Below are positions 26,032 through 34,187 of a DNA stretch of 64,000 nt, in pieces. Position 1 is the first letter of the stretch. The number at the start of each line of letters is the position of its first letter. The DNA lies in assembly GCF_002933295.1 (NCBI RefSeq), contig NZ_PSSW01000012.1, forward strand, positions 44,466-108,465, read 5' to 3'. The position numbers were made by a program, and so were the translations under genes. The DNA is from Marinobacter flavimaris. Its GTDB lineage: Bacteria; Pseudomonadota; Gammaproteobacteria; Pseudomonadales; Oleiphilaceae. The notes beneath the pieces were generated by a model. It was not told where the DNA came from and ran no database searches. It saw only the letters and a program-made list of their open reading frames with translations.

Positions 26032-26301
26032 ATGAGTGAGCCGAAAGCACCAAAAATTGAGTTTCCTTGCGACTATGTGATCAAGGTGATTGGCAATGCG
26101 GCCCCGGATTTCACCGAGTTTGTGGTCGAGGTTGTGGAGCAGCATGCCCCCGGAATCAGCGAGACCGACATCACCGTTAACGACAGCAGCAAAGGCCGGT
26201 TTTCCTCGGTTCAACTGAAGATTGTGGCCACGGGTGAAGCGCAACTGAAGGCCCTGTTCGAAGATCTCAAGGCCAGTGGCCGCGTACACATGGTGCTCTG
26301 A
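26032..26301 (+). CDS. ybeD: YbeD/DUF493 family protein
   Basis: The 89-residue protein has the family start KIEFPCDYVIKVIGNAAPDF and core SSKGRFSSVQLKIVATGEAQL. YbeD is a small alpha-beta protein resembling the regulatory ACT-like fold; its function is not settled. It lies between dacA and lipB, the conserved position, 30 bases after dacA and five before lipB. Confidence 0.93.
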   Translation: MSEPKAPKIEFPCDYVIKVIGNAAPDFTEFVVEVVEQHAPGISETDITVNDSSKGRFSSVQLKIVATGEAQLKALFEDLKASGRVHMVL

Positions 26302-26306
26302 GCCTG

Positions 26307-26945
26307 ATGCCTGACCTGATTGTCCGATCCCTGGGTGAGCAGCCCTATCTGGAAACCTGGGAGGCCATGAAAGCCTTCACCGCTGACCGCGATGACAGTG
26401 TGGCGGATGAACTCTGGTGTTTGCAGCATCCGCGGGTTTATACCCAGGGCCAGGCGGGGAAGGCCGAACATATTCTTGCCCCGGGCGACATCCCGGTGAT
26501 CCCGGTGGATCGGGGCGGGCAGGTGACCTACCACGGTCCCGGCCAGCTCGTGATTTACCTGATGATCAATCTGACTCGCAAAAAACTTGGTGTACGTTCT
26601 CTGGTGGACGAGATCGAACAGGCCATCGTCCGCACGCTCGCAGAATTGGGCGTTGAGGCCGCTCCGAGACCGGACGCCCCGGGCGTTTACGTGGGCGACG
26701 CCAAGATTGCCTCGCTCGGACTGAGGGTTCGCCGGGGTTGTTCCTTTCATGGCCTGGCGCTGAATGTGGATATGGACATGGAGCCTTTTCAGCGCATAAA
26801 CCCCTGCGGCTATGCCGGAATGGCCATGTGTCAGGTTCGCGACTTTGTTCCCGGTGTGACACTGGCTGACGTGCAGCAGCGGTTGTCGCAGCAGCTGGTC
26901 AGTGGCCTGGCCCACCACGATGTCGATTTCCGCGAGGGCTGGTAG
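26307..26945 (+). CDS. lipB: Octanoyltransferase
   Basis: LipB moves octanoate from acyl carrier protein to lipoyl domains of 2-oxoacid dehydrogenases and GcvH. The 212-residue protein has DRGGQVTYHGPGQLVIY, LGLRVRRGCSFHGLALNVDMD and the catalytic Cys in RINPCGYAGM, with Lys in AKIASLG. In E. coli lipA follows; here the next gene is a GGDEF gene on the other strand, and lipA sits near 60 kb. Confidence 0.96.
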   Translation: MPDLIVRSLGEQPYLETWEAMKAFTADRDDSVADELWCLQHPRVYTQGQAGKAEHILAPGDIPVIPVDRGGQVTYHGPGQLVIYLMINLTRKKLGVRSLVDEIEQAIVRTLAELGVEAAPRPDAPGVYVGDAKIASLGLRVRRGCSFHGLALNVDMDMEPFQRINPCGYAGMAMCQVRDFVPGVTLADVQQRLSQQLVSGLAHHDVDFREGW

Positions 26946-26946
26946 C

Positions 26947-28038
26947 TCAGGCCGCGGCTTCATTCTCGTAACCGCATGCGCGGTTACGTCCCTCGGATTT
27001 CGCCCGATACAGGGCTTCGTCTGACCGCTGCAGAAGGCGATCGATGGATTCCGAGCCACGGATCGACGCCACCCCCACACTGATGGTTGCCTGAATCGGG
27101 CCCTCCTCCGTGCTTACGGATCTGGCGGCAAAAGCTTCACGGATCCGGTTTGCGGATGCCAGCGCCTCCCCGGTATTGGTTTCGGGCAGCAGAACCAGGT
27201 ACTCCTCACCGCCCCATCGGGCCAGCGTATCAACTTTGCGGCATTGTTCCCGAAGGGTCCTGGCCACCAGAATGATCAATTCGTCACCCACATGGTGCCC
27301 ATAGTTGTCGTTAACGCTCTTGAACAGGTCAATGTCCATCAGCAGCACCGAAAAGGGCCGGGCGTTGCGAAGATAGCGCTGATACTCGATGTCCAGTTGC
27401 TCAAGCGCTTCGCGGCGATTGGCCAGGCCGGTCAGGGCATCGTGCTTGGCGGCATACTCGAATTCCGCGGCCAGCTTCAGCAACCCCAGCTTGCTGCGTC
27501 GACGGCTCTGGTCAAGGATGTAACAGGTGACCATTTCAAAACCCAGCACCGCTATCATGGTGATTCTGAAACTGGTGCTGTGCGGCGGCTCGAACAGGAA
27601 ATTCCCCAGTGGGCTGAACAGGAAGATGACGGCGGCGAACCCGCCACAGCAGGCGAGCACCCCAACCCGGGATTCGCTGATGTAGAAAATGATGGGCGGG
27701 TAGGCAAACAACCAGATAATGGCGGAACCGTCCTCTACCGCGTTGATAGCCAGGTAGGTGAACAGCACCGTAATCAGGGTTATGAAGCCGCGACGCTGCA
27801 GGGTCTTGTTACCGAAGAGCAGGTAGCTCACAGAGTTGACGGCAAGAAGAACGGCAAAGCCAACCAGAAGTGGCGGCGTGATCGGGTCGTTCTGCAGGCT
27901 GGAGCGCCAGGCAAAGAAACAGAGCAGGGGCACGGCAACAGCGGTCAGCCAGTTGATCAGGATCGGGACAGGAATCTCGCCCTTGACCCGGAACTGCGAC
28001 AGCTCCGTATCCGGCGTTTTTCTTGCTGTTTGCGGCAT
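26947..28038 (-). CDS. Membrane-bound diguanylate cyclase
   Basis: The 363-residue protein has about six N-terminal transmembrane helices (~25-180) and an intact GGDEF domain: DALTGLANRREAL, LLMDIDLFKSVNDNYGHHVGDE, and active site RWGGEEYLVLLP. An RKVD inhibitory-site motif lies five residues before GGEEY, so product feedback by c-di-GMP is expected. Unlike the two GGDEF-like proteins at 15.7-17.7 kb, all catalytic positions are present. No recognised sensor domain; the signal is likely sensed through the membrane region. Monocistronic, convergent with lipB. Confidence 0.93.
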   Translation of the reverse strand: MPQTARKTPDTELSQFRVKGEIPVPILINWLTAVAVPLLCFFAWRSSLQNDPITPPLLVGFAVLLAVNSVSYLLFGNKTLQRRGFITLITVLFTYLAINAVEDGSAIIWLFAYPPIIFYISESRVGVLACCGGFAAVIFLFSPLGNFLFEPPHSTSFRITMIAVLGFEMVTCYILDQSRRRSKLGLLKLAAEFEYAAKHDALTGLANRREALEQLDIEYQRYLRNARPFSVLLMDIDLFKSVNDNYGHHVGDELIILVARTLREQCRKVDTLARWGGEEYLVLLPETNTGEALASANRIREAFAARSVSTEEGPIQATISVGVASIRGSESIDRLLQRSDEALYRAKSEGRNRACGYENEAAA

Positions 28039-28235
28039 TTTCAGATCTTGTTGTTGTGATAGTCGTTGTTGGACCTTACGTATCTAGAAATATTAGACCG
28101 GTTTCCCGGCGGAAACTGTGTCGAAACGTAAACGATCCGGTTGTGCAGATGTAAACCGGCAACGGGGCTGGCGCATTGGCCCCGTGGCCGCGGCAGGCCG
28201 GTCGACTCGGTTAGGTCAGCTCCCCTGACTATCCG

Positions 28236-28241
28236 TATAAT
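28236..28241 (+). promoter_or_regulatory. Possible -10 box for the ABC1-kinase gene
   Basis: Consensus TATAAT 50 bases before the ATG at 28291, in the 252-base gap between the divergent cyclase and kinase genes. The -35 match is weak. The same gap holds a GC-rich hairpin (arms 28162-28168 and 28179-28185) of unknown role; I see no gene in it. Confidence 0.4.
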
Positions 28242-28290
28242 GGTGTAAGCCGCCAAACGTGGTGAAATTCTCTGATCCGAACAGGTCACT

Positions 28291-29736
28291 ATGTCTTCCA
28301 GACGTTCAGGAAATTCGGTTTCCCGCATCAAGACAGGCAGTTTCGAGCGCAGGCTGAGTCTGACCCGTGCCGGGTTGTTTGCCGGTACCCGTATGGCCTC
28401 ACACATGGCAACCAACTGGTTCAGCACTCGGGAAAACCGGGAAAAACGTCACCGCGCCATGCTTTCGAGCCAGGCCCGGTTCCTGGTGGATGAACTGGGC
28501 AAGTTAAAGGGCAGCGTGGTCAAGATTGGCCAGGTTATGGCTCTGTACGGCGAGCATTTTTTGCCCGAGGAAGTCACCGAAGCGCTCCACACCCTGGAAG
28601 ATCAGACCACTTCTCTGGAATGGCCGGCTATCGAACGTGTGCTGAAAGACGAGCTGGGCGCGGAGCGTCTGGCGCAACTGGATGTAGAGCCCGAGCCTAT
28701 TGGCGCTGCGTCGCTGGGGCAGGTCCACCGGGCCTGGCGCCGCAGTGACGGCCTGGAGCTGGTGCTGAAGGTGCAATACCCGGGCGTTGCTGACGCGGTA
28801 GACAGCGACCTGAATGCTGTCGCCCAGTTGCTGCGAGTGGCCAGGCTGGTCAGTTTTGGCCCCGAGTTCAATGACTGGCTGGAGGAAGTCCGGCAGATGA
28901 TGCATCGCGAGGTGGACTATCGCCTTGAGGCGAAGACCACCGAGAAATTCCGCAACATGCTGGCATCGGATCCGAGGTTCATTGTGCCCAGGGTCCTGCC
29001 GGAGTTTTCAACCGAGCACGTTATTTGTTCAACCTACGAACACGGGCATTCGGTCAGTTCCCAGTCGGTCAGGGACCTCCCGCTGGAACGTCGCAGTGCC
29101 CTTGGCAAGGCCGCCCTGGAGCTGTTTTTCCGGGAGTTGTTCATCTGGGGCGAAATTCAGACCGATCCCAATTTCGGCAACTACCGCATCCGGATTGCCG
29201 GGGAGGAAGGGGATGACCCGGGGTACGACCGTATCGTCCTCCTCGATTTCGGCGCCGTGCAGTCCTACTCGGACGAGTTTCTCAAACCGGTCATCCAGAT
29301 GATCAGGGCATCCTACGAGAACGATCTCGATGCGGTAATCGATGGTGGCGTGAAACTGCGTTTCATGAGCACCGAATGGCCGGAGGAGGTACTGGAGAAG
29401 TTTGGCCAGGTCTGCATGTCGGTGCTTGAACCGCTCTCCAGCGACAAGGATTCCTGGCCAGACTATGCAGTAAACAGCCATGGCCAGTATCGTTGGAAAC
29501 AGAGTGAACTGCCGTCCCGGGTGGCGCGTCAGGCGGCCCGGTCGGCGATTAGTCGCTATTTCCGGGTGCCTCCGAAGGAGTTCGTGTTCCTTAACCGTAA
29601 ACTGATCGGGGTCTACACATTCGTTGCGGTTCTGAATTCCGAATTTAACGGCGAGCCGCTGCTTCGGAAATACCTCTACGGTGAAGGTGACGATGCACCG
29701 GACGCCTCCGCGACGAGCCAGAGCACAAAGGCGTAG
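28291..29736 (+). CDS. ABC1/AarF/UbiB-family atypical kinase
   Basis: The 481-residue protein carries the ABC1 family features: KxGQ motif in GSVVKIGQVMALYG, the Ala-rich loop PIGAASLGQVHRA in place of the Gly-rich loop, ATP-binding Lys in LVLKVQYPG, QTDPNFGNYR catalytic loop and LLDFGAVQ metal-binding motif. Unlike UbiB it lacks an obvious C-terminal membrane anchor pair and is not beside ubiE/ubiJ, so it is a UbiB-like paralogue of unknown substrate, probably in isoprenoid-lipid metabolism. Its last 61 bases overlap the 3-prime end of the opposite yqaA-like gene. Confidence 0.88.
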   Translation: MSSRRSGNSVSRIKTGSFERRLSLTRAGLFAGTRMASHMATNWFSTRENREKRHRAMLSSQARFLVDELGKLKGSVVKIGQVMALYGEHFLPEEVTEALHTLEDQTTSLEWPAIERVLKDELGAERLAQLDVEPEPIGAASLGQVHRAWRRSDGLELVLKVQYPGVADAVDSDLNAVAQLLRVARLVSFGPEFNDWLEEVRQMMHREVDYRLEAKTTEKFRNMLASDPRFIVPRVLPEFSTEHVICSTYEHGHSVSSQSVRDLPLERRSALGKAALELFFRELFIWGEIQTDPNFGNYRIRIAGEEGDDPGYDRIVLLDFGAVQSYSDEFLKPVIQMIRASYENDLDAVIDGGVKLRFMSTEWPEEVLEKFGQVCMSVLEPLSSDKDSWPDYAVNSHGQYRWKQSELPSRVARQAARSAISRYFRVPPKEFVFLNRKLIGVYTFVAVLNSEFNGEPLLRKYLYGEGDDAPDASATSQSTKA

Positions 29737-30119
29737 CGGGCCCCCTTGCCAATTCCTACCAGTATCACAAAATTGAGCCACGGCACGCGCATGATCCCGC
29801 CAACCAGGGTCAGCGCGTCGCCGCCCAGAGGCAGCCAGCCCATCAGCAGAGACCATTGGCCATAACGGTTAAAGCGGTTCCTCGCCTTGTGCAATTGCAT
29901 CTCGCTGATCGGAAACCAGCGTTTATGCTTAAAGCGATCTACCTGCCGGCCGATAACTCCATTAACGACCGAGCCCAGCGTGTTACCCAGTGTTGCCCAG
30001 AACCACAGCCACCACCAGGAGTAACCCTGTGTTATCAGCGTGCCCAGCAGAACTTCCGAGTAAGCGGGCAGCAGCGTGGCAGCGGCGAACGCGGTCAGAA
30101 ATAGCGTCAGGTAGGCCAC
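29676..30119 (-). CDS. YqaA family DedA-like membrane protein
   Basis: The 147-residue protein has about four hydrophobic segments and the YqaA pattern: LPAYSEVLLGTLITQGY, FWATLGNTLGSVVNGVIGRQVD, RFNRYGQWSLLMGWLPLGGDALTLVGGIMR, split by loops. These are short VTT/SNARE-associated proteins; the exact role is unknown but lipid or polyprenyl-phosphate handling is suspected for the superfamily. The coding end overlaps the ABC1-kinase gene by 61 bases in opposite orientation, longer than any other overlap here; the final residues (ASGASSPSP) look poorly conserved and may be a readthrough extension. Confidence 0.85.
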   Translation of the reverse strand: MAYLTLFLTAFAAATLLPAYSEVLLGTLITQGYSWWWLWFWATLGNTLGSVVNGVIGRQVDRFKHKRWFPISEMQLHKARNRFNRYGQWSLLMGWLPLGGDALTLVGGIMRVPWLNFVILVGIGKGARYAFVLWLVAEASGASSPSP

Positions 30120-30179
30120 CGGCCCCTCCGTGCTCTAAAATAGATTGAACCTCCAACTCCCCGCAGGTCCGCCTTCACC

Positions 30180-32306
30180 ATGAAACAGTTATCGCTCCGC
30201 TTCAAGCTCTACGCCCTCGTTGTGTCCCTGCTTCTGATAATGGGTATCAGTATCGTGGTGACTGCCCAGCTGTCTCTCGGCGCGATGGAGAAGCGGATGA
30301 CGGTTGAAACTCGGGATACGGTGCAGGGTATCGTGATGGACCAGCTCGGCGCTACCGCAGGCAAGTATGGTGAGCTGGTCAGTGGTCAGTTTGCTACCGC
30401 CTTTCGGACCCCGGAAGTGGTGAGCAATGTTATTACCCGCAACATTCAGTCCGACAGCTCAGGTCGTATCAGCCGGTCGGCCCTCCAGGAAACCATTGGA
30501 GCGGTGCTTGAGGAACAGGATAGCCTGAGTTCGATCTATGCCCAGTTCGAGCCAGACGGTTATGACGGCCAGGATCGCTATTTTACAGGCGGTGTCGAAG
30601 AACACAGCAGCGACGAAGGAACCCTGGAAATTTACTATTACCGTGATCCGGACGGCAACGTTGTATTTAGCCGAACGGAGGATCCTTCCGTGAAATACCT
30701 CGATGGCAGAAACGAATATGGAATCCGGGAAGCCGAATGGTATCTCTGTTCAAGGGACACCAAAGCACCCTGCATTATGGAGCCGTATGAGTACGAAATC
30801 AGTGAGGGCTATTCGGAGCTAATGACCAGTCTGGTGGTACCCATCGTGGACGGTGACACCTTTGCGGGTGTCACCGGTGTGGATATCAACCTCTCGACAC
30901 TTCAGAAAACCATTGGTGGCGTCAGTCAGGAGCTTTTCGATGGCAAGTCCCGGGTCACGCTGATCAGCGAGCAGGGTCTTATCGCGGCATCCAGTCATTA
31001 TGAGGCTCATCTTGGTCGGCCCCTCCAGGAAGCTTTGCCGGAGCATGGCGATACCTTCTCAGGACTGCATCAGGGTGGGGGGACCTTCGATGACGGCCAG
31101 ACCCTGGCCGTGGCCTATCCCGTCGAAATCAGTCTGCCCGATGCCGAGTGGTCGTTGTTGATTGAACTGCCAAGAGATGCCGCGCTTGCCAGCGTTTCCG
31201 AAATCACGGGCCTGCTGTCAGACGAAGTGGCCGCGACCGCGACCCGCCAGACCCTGGTAGGCATCGGTGTCGTGGTTCTTGCTGTTGTCGCCCTCGTTCT
31301 CCTGGTCCGCTCGGTGACCCGCCCGCTGGATGAGATCCGGGATCGCATGAAGAACCTGGCCAGTGCCGAAGGGGACCTTACCCGTGAGCTGGAAATCGAC
31401 ACCCACGCCGAGCTGATCGAGCTGGCTGGCGGATTCAATGCCTTCCTGGCGAGGCTGAGAGAGATGATCAACGACCTGAAGGATGTAAACGCCAAGGTCC
31501 GCGAACAGGCCAGGGATGTCGGAAGTATTGCGGTTGAGACCGATGAGCAGACCGGCAGGCAACATCAGGACATCGACAGCGTGGTGACCGCCATGAATGA
31601 AATGTCTGTCGCTGCCGGTGAGGTCGCGGGATTTGCGGGCGAGGCGGCGGACAACGCCCGGATGGCCCAGGACGGCATCCGCTTTACCCAGGACACCTTG
31701 TCGTCCGCAGTCAACGGTGTGAGCGCGGTGGCCAATGATATGGGCGAGGCCAGCACTGCGATCGGCCAGGTGGCCAATCGCAGTGAGGACATCAACCGGA
31801 TCCTGGATGTCATCCGTGGCGTCGCAGAACAGACCAACCTGCTGGCGCTTAACGCCGCCATCGAGGCGGCAAGGGCCGGTGAGCAGGGGCGCGGCTTTGC
31901 CGTTGTCGCCGATGAGGTCCGAACCCTTGCCTCCCGGACGCGGGAATCCACCGATGAAATCAGCACCATGATCGACGGTCTCAAGCAGGATGTGAACGGG
32001 GCGGTTTCGGTGATCCAGAGCGGTGTTGATCGCGCCACCTCGGCGGTGGATGGCACCCAGGAGGCGGCCCATTCTCTGGCCACGGTTGTCGAGCGGATCG
32101 GAACCATTGTCGAACACGTGACCCAGGTGGCTACCGCAGCGGAAGAGCAAAGCTCGGTAAGCGAGGAAATCAATCGCAACCTCACTCATATCGGTGACGC
32201 CGCCAACGATCTCCGGGAACTTGCTGGTCGCGTCAAAGGCAGTGGCCAGGCCCTGGACAATGAAGTGCAGGTTCTGGAGCGGGAGCTCGGTCGCCTGAGG
32301 ACATGA
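30180..32306 (+). CDS. Methyl-accepting chemotaxis protein with Cache sensor
   Basis: The 708-residue receptor has an N-terminal helix (~10-30), a periplasmic double-Cache type domain (~35-345, with EEQDSLSSIYAQFEPDGYDG and VTGVDINLSTLQK), a second helix (~358-380), HAMP (RSVTRPLDEIRDRMKNLA) and a signalling domain with the hairpin tip EQTNLLALNAAIEAARAGEQGRGFAVVADEVRTLA. It should sense a small extracellular ligand and control CheA. There is no CheR-binding pentapeptide at the C-terminus. Monocistronic, divergent from the YqaA-like gene. Confidence 0.93.
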   Translation: MKQLSLRFKLYALVVSLLLIMGISIVVTAQLSLGAMEKRMTVETRDTVQGIVMDQLGATAGKYGELVSGQFATAFRTPEVVSNVITRNIQSDSSGRISRSALQETIGAVLEEQDSLSSIYAQFEPDGYDGQDRYFTGGVEEHSSDEGTLEIYYYRDPDGNVVFSRTEDPSVKYLDGRNEYGIREAEWYLCSRDTKAPCIMEPYEYEISEGYSELMTSLVVPIVDGDTFAGVTGVDINLSTLQKTIGGVSQELFDGKSRVTLISEQGLIAASSHYEAHLGRPLQEALPEHGDTFSGLHQGGGTFDDGQTLAVAYPVEISLPDAEWSLLIELPRDAALASVSEITGLLSDEVAATATRQTLVGIGVVVLAVVALVLLVRSVTRPLDEIRDRMKNLASAEGDLTRELEIDTHAELIELAGGFNAFLARLREMINDLKDVNAKVREQARDVGSIAVETDEQTGRQHQDIDSVVTAMNEMSVAAGEVAGFAGEAADNARMAQDGIRFTQDTLSSAVNGVSAVANDMGEASTAIGQVANRSEDINRILDVIRGVAEQTNLLALNAAIEAARAGEQGRGFAVVADEVRTLASRTRESTDEISTMIDGLKQDVNGAVSVIQSGVDRATSAVDGTQEAAHSLATVVERIGTIVEHVTQVATAAEEQSSVSEEINRNLTHIGDAANDLRELAGRVKGSGQALDNEVQVLERELGRLRT

Positions 32307-32426
32307 TGGGCGGCTACTATGGTGGCGATTCAAAGCATCAATTTTAAATTAGCGTGCGCCGTGCCATCATTCAGCCATAGGATTTCAGTCCCGAAACATA
32401 CAGTCAGAGACTTTAGGGAGGTGTTT

Positions 32427-32681
32427 ATGGAGCAGGTCACGATTTATGGCCGCTCGAGTTGTGGTTTCTGCGTGCAGGCAAAGCGCCTGTGTGAGGCCAA
32501 GAACATTCCCTACGTCTGGGTAGATATGATCGAGAAGGGCATGAGCAAGCAGGATATCGCGGACAAGATTGGCCGGCCGGTTTATACCGTGCCGCAGATT
32601 CTGGTGGGCAACCGGTACGTGGGTGGGTTTGATCAGTTCTACGCCTATATGCGCGACCAGCAGTCGGAGCTGGCCCGCTAG
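32427..32681 (+). CDS. Glutaredoxin (GrxA-like)
   Basis: The 84-residue thioredoxin-fold protein has the dithiol site CGFC in IYGRSSCGFCVQAK, the cis-Pro loop YTVPQILVG and GGFDQF. It reduces disulfides or glutathione mixed disulfides in the cytoplasm. The active-site CGFC differs from the common CPYC. The start at 32427 follows a strong GGGAGG site; an upstream in-frame stretch from 32319 is not glutaredoxin-like. A strong terminator follows. Confidence 0.92.
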   Translation: MEQVTIYGRSSCGFCVQAKRLCEAKNIPYVWVDMIEKGMSKQDIADKIGRPVYTVPQILVGNRYVGGFDQFYAYMRDQQSELAR

Positions 32682-32708
32682 CCATCTGCGTGTAGTGTCT
32701 GAACAATG

Positions 32709-32744
32709 AAAAAGCCTGACAGAGCTACTCTGTCAGGCTTTTTT
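32709..32744 (+). terminator. Intrinsic terminator after the glutaredoxin gene
   Basis: A 15-bp perfect stem (32709-32723 with 32729-32743) around GCTAC, with A and T runs at the ends, so it can act on both strands. It also lies 26 bases past the end of the minus-strand phosphofructokinase gene. Confidence 0.93.
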
Positions 32745-32769
32745 GCTTTCCGGTACGCTGTTCGTTCGT

Positions 32770-34032
32770 TTACAGCTGGAACTCGGTCTTCAGTTTCTTC
32801 TCGGTCAGTGTGTTCTGGAGTTTGGCAACACGCGGCAGGCCGTTATCGAATGGCGGGAAACTCTCACCGGCAATCAGAGGTTCCAGGTAGTCCCGGCAGT
32901 CCTGGGTGATACCAAAGCCATCGTCGGTGATGAAGTGGATCGGCATCTTTTTCTCCTGGTTTGCCACTTCGCTCAGCGGGGCCTCACCGATCTTCCAGAC
33001 GTAAGGTTTGCCCTGTTCGCGGACGATCGTGGGCATCAGAGCCTGCTTGCCGTCGAGTGCCATTTCCACGGCGGCCTTGCCAACCGCATAGGCCTGCTCC
33101 ACGTCGGTGGCGGAGGCAATGTGGCGGGCACTGCGCTGAAGGTAGTCGGCAACGGCCCAGTGGTATTTATGGCCCAGGGCCTGCTTGACCATATTGGCCA
33201 GAGCCGGAGCAACACCGCCCAGCTGGGTGTGGCCAAACGCGTCCTTGGCTCCGGCGTCCGCCAGGAAGCGACCATCTTCGTACTGGGCACCTTCGGAGGC
33301 CACCACTACACAGTAGCCATATTCATTCACACAATGATCCACGCGCTCAAGGAAGGCGTCGCGATTAAAAGGGATTTCCGGGAACAGGATGACGTGGGGC
33401 GGTTCGCCCTCGCCCTGTCCGGCCAGACCGCCGGATGCGGCAATCCAGCCGGCGTGGCGACCCATGACTTCCAGGATAAACACCTTGGTGGACGTTTCGC
33501 ACATGGACTTGATGTCCAGGCTGGCTTCCAGGGTGGACGTGGCAATGTATTTGGCAACCGACCCGAAGCCCGGGCAGCAGTCGGTGAACGGCAGATCGTT
33601 GTCCACGGTCTTGGGCACGCCGATGCAGGTAATGGGGTAGCCCATCTTGTCGGCGATCTGGGAAACCTTGTAGGCGGTGTCCTGTGAATCCCCACCGCCG
33701 TTGTAGAAGAAGTAGCCAATGTCGTGGGCCCGGAACACCTCGATCAGGCGTTCGTACTCGCGCCGGTTCTCGGAAATGTTCTTGAGCTTGTGACGGCAGG
33801 AGCCGAAGGCGCCGCCCGGGGTGTGAATCAGTGCCTGGATGGCATCGTCGCTTTCGAGGCTGGTATCAATCAGTTCTTCCTTCAGCGCCCCGATAATGCC
33901 GTTGCGTCCGGCAAATACTTTGCCGATTTTGTCCGGATGCTTGCGGGCGGTCTGGATGACGCCACAGGCACTGGCATTGATGACGGCGGTGACACCGCCG
34001 GACTGAGCGTAGAATGCATTTTTGATGGCCAT
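32770..34032 (-). CDS. Pyrophosphate-dependent 6-phosphofructokinase
   Basis: The 420-residue protein is a PFK of the long, PPi-type group: YAQSGGVTAVINASACGVI at the start, GGGDSQDTA (112-120) with Asp where ATP enzymes have Gly104, PKTVDND (140-146) with Lys where ATP enzymes have Gly124, and EVMGRHAGWIA. These two substitutions are the accepted marks of pyrophosphate use. The reaction is reversible, so it serves glycolysis and gluconeogenesis. ATG 34032 is the family start; a longer frame to 34083 is not. Divergent from mpl. Confidence 0.92.
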   Translation of the reverse strand: MAIKNAFYAQSGGVTAVINASACGVIQTARKHPDKIGKVFAGRNGIIGALKEELIDTSLESDDAIQALIHTPGGAFGSCRHKLKNISENRREYERLIEVFRAHDIGYFFYNGGGDSQDTAYKVSQIADKMGYPITCIGVPKTVDNDLPFTDCCPGFGSVAKYIATSTLEASLDIKSMCETSTKVFILEVMGRHAGWIAASGGLAGQGEGEPPHVILFPEIPFNRDAFLERVDHCVNEYGYCVVVASEGAQYEDGRFLADAGAKDAFGHTQLGGVAPALANMVKQALGHKYHWAVADYLQRSARHIASATDVEQAYAVGKAAVEMALDGKQALMPTIVREQGKPYVWKIGEAPLSEVANQEKKMPIHFITDDGFGITQDCRDYLEPLIAGESFPPFDNGLPRVAKLQNTLTEKKLKTEFQL

Positions 34033-34187
34033 CTCGGGCTGGAGCCTCCTGCTGGTTCGACAATGGCGCAGATGATACGCCAATCGACGGCAATTTTCAT
34101 GAGCAGGATTGCGGATAGCGTGGCTCTTGACGGGGTGGGGCGGATACGGGAGGCTTGTCGGGTTTCAACTCAGAGGGCAGTTGCCGA

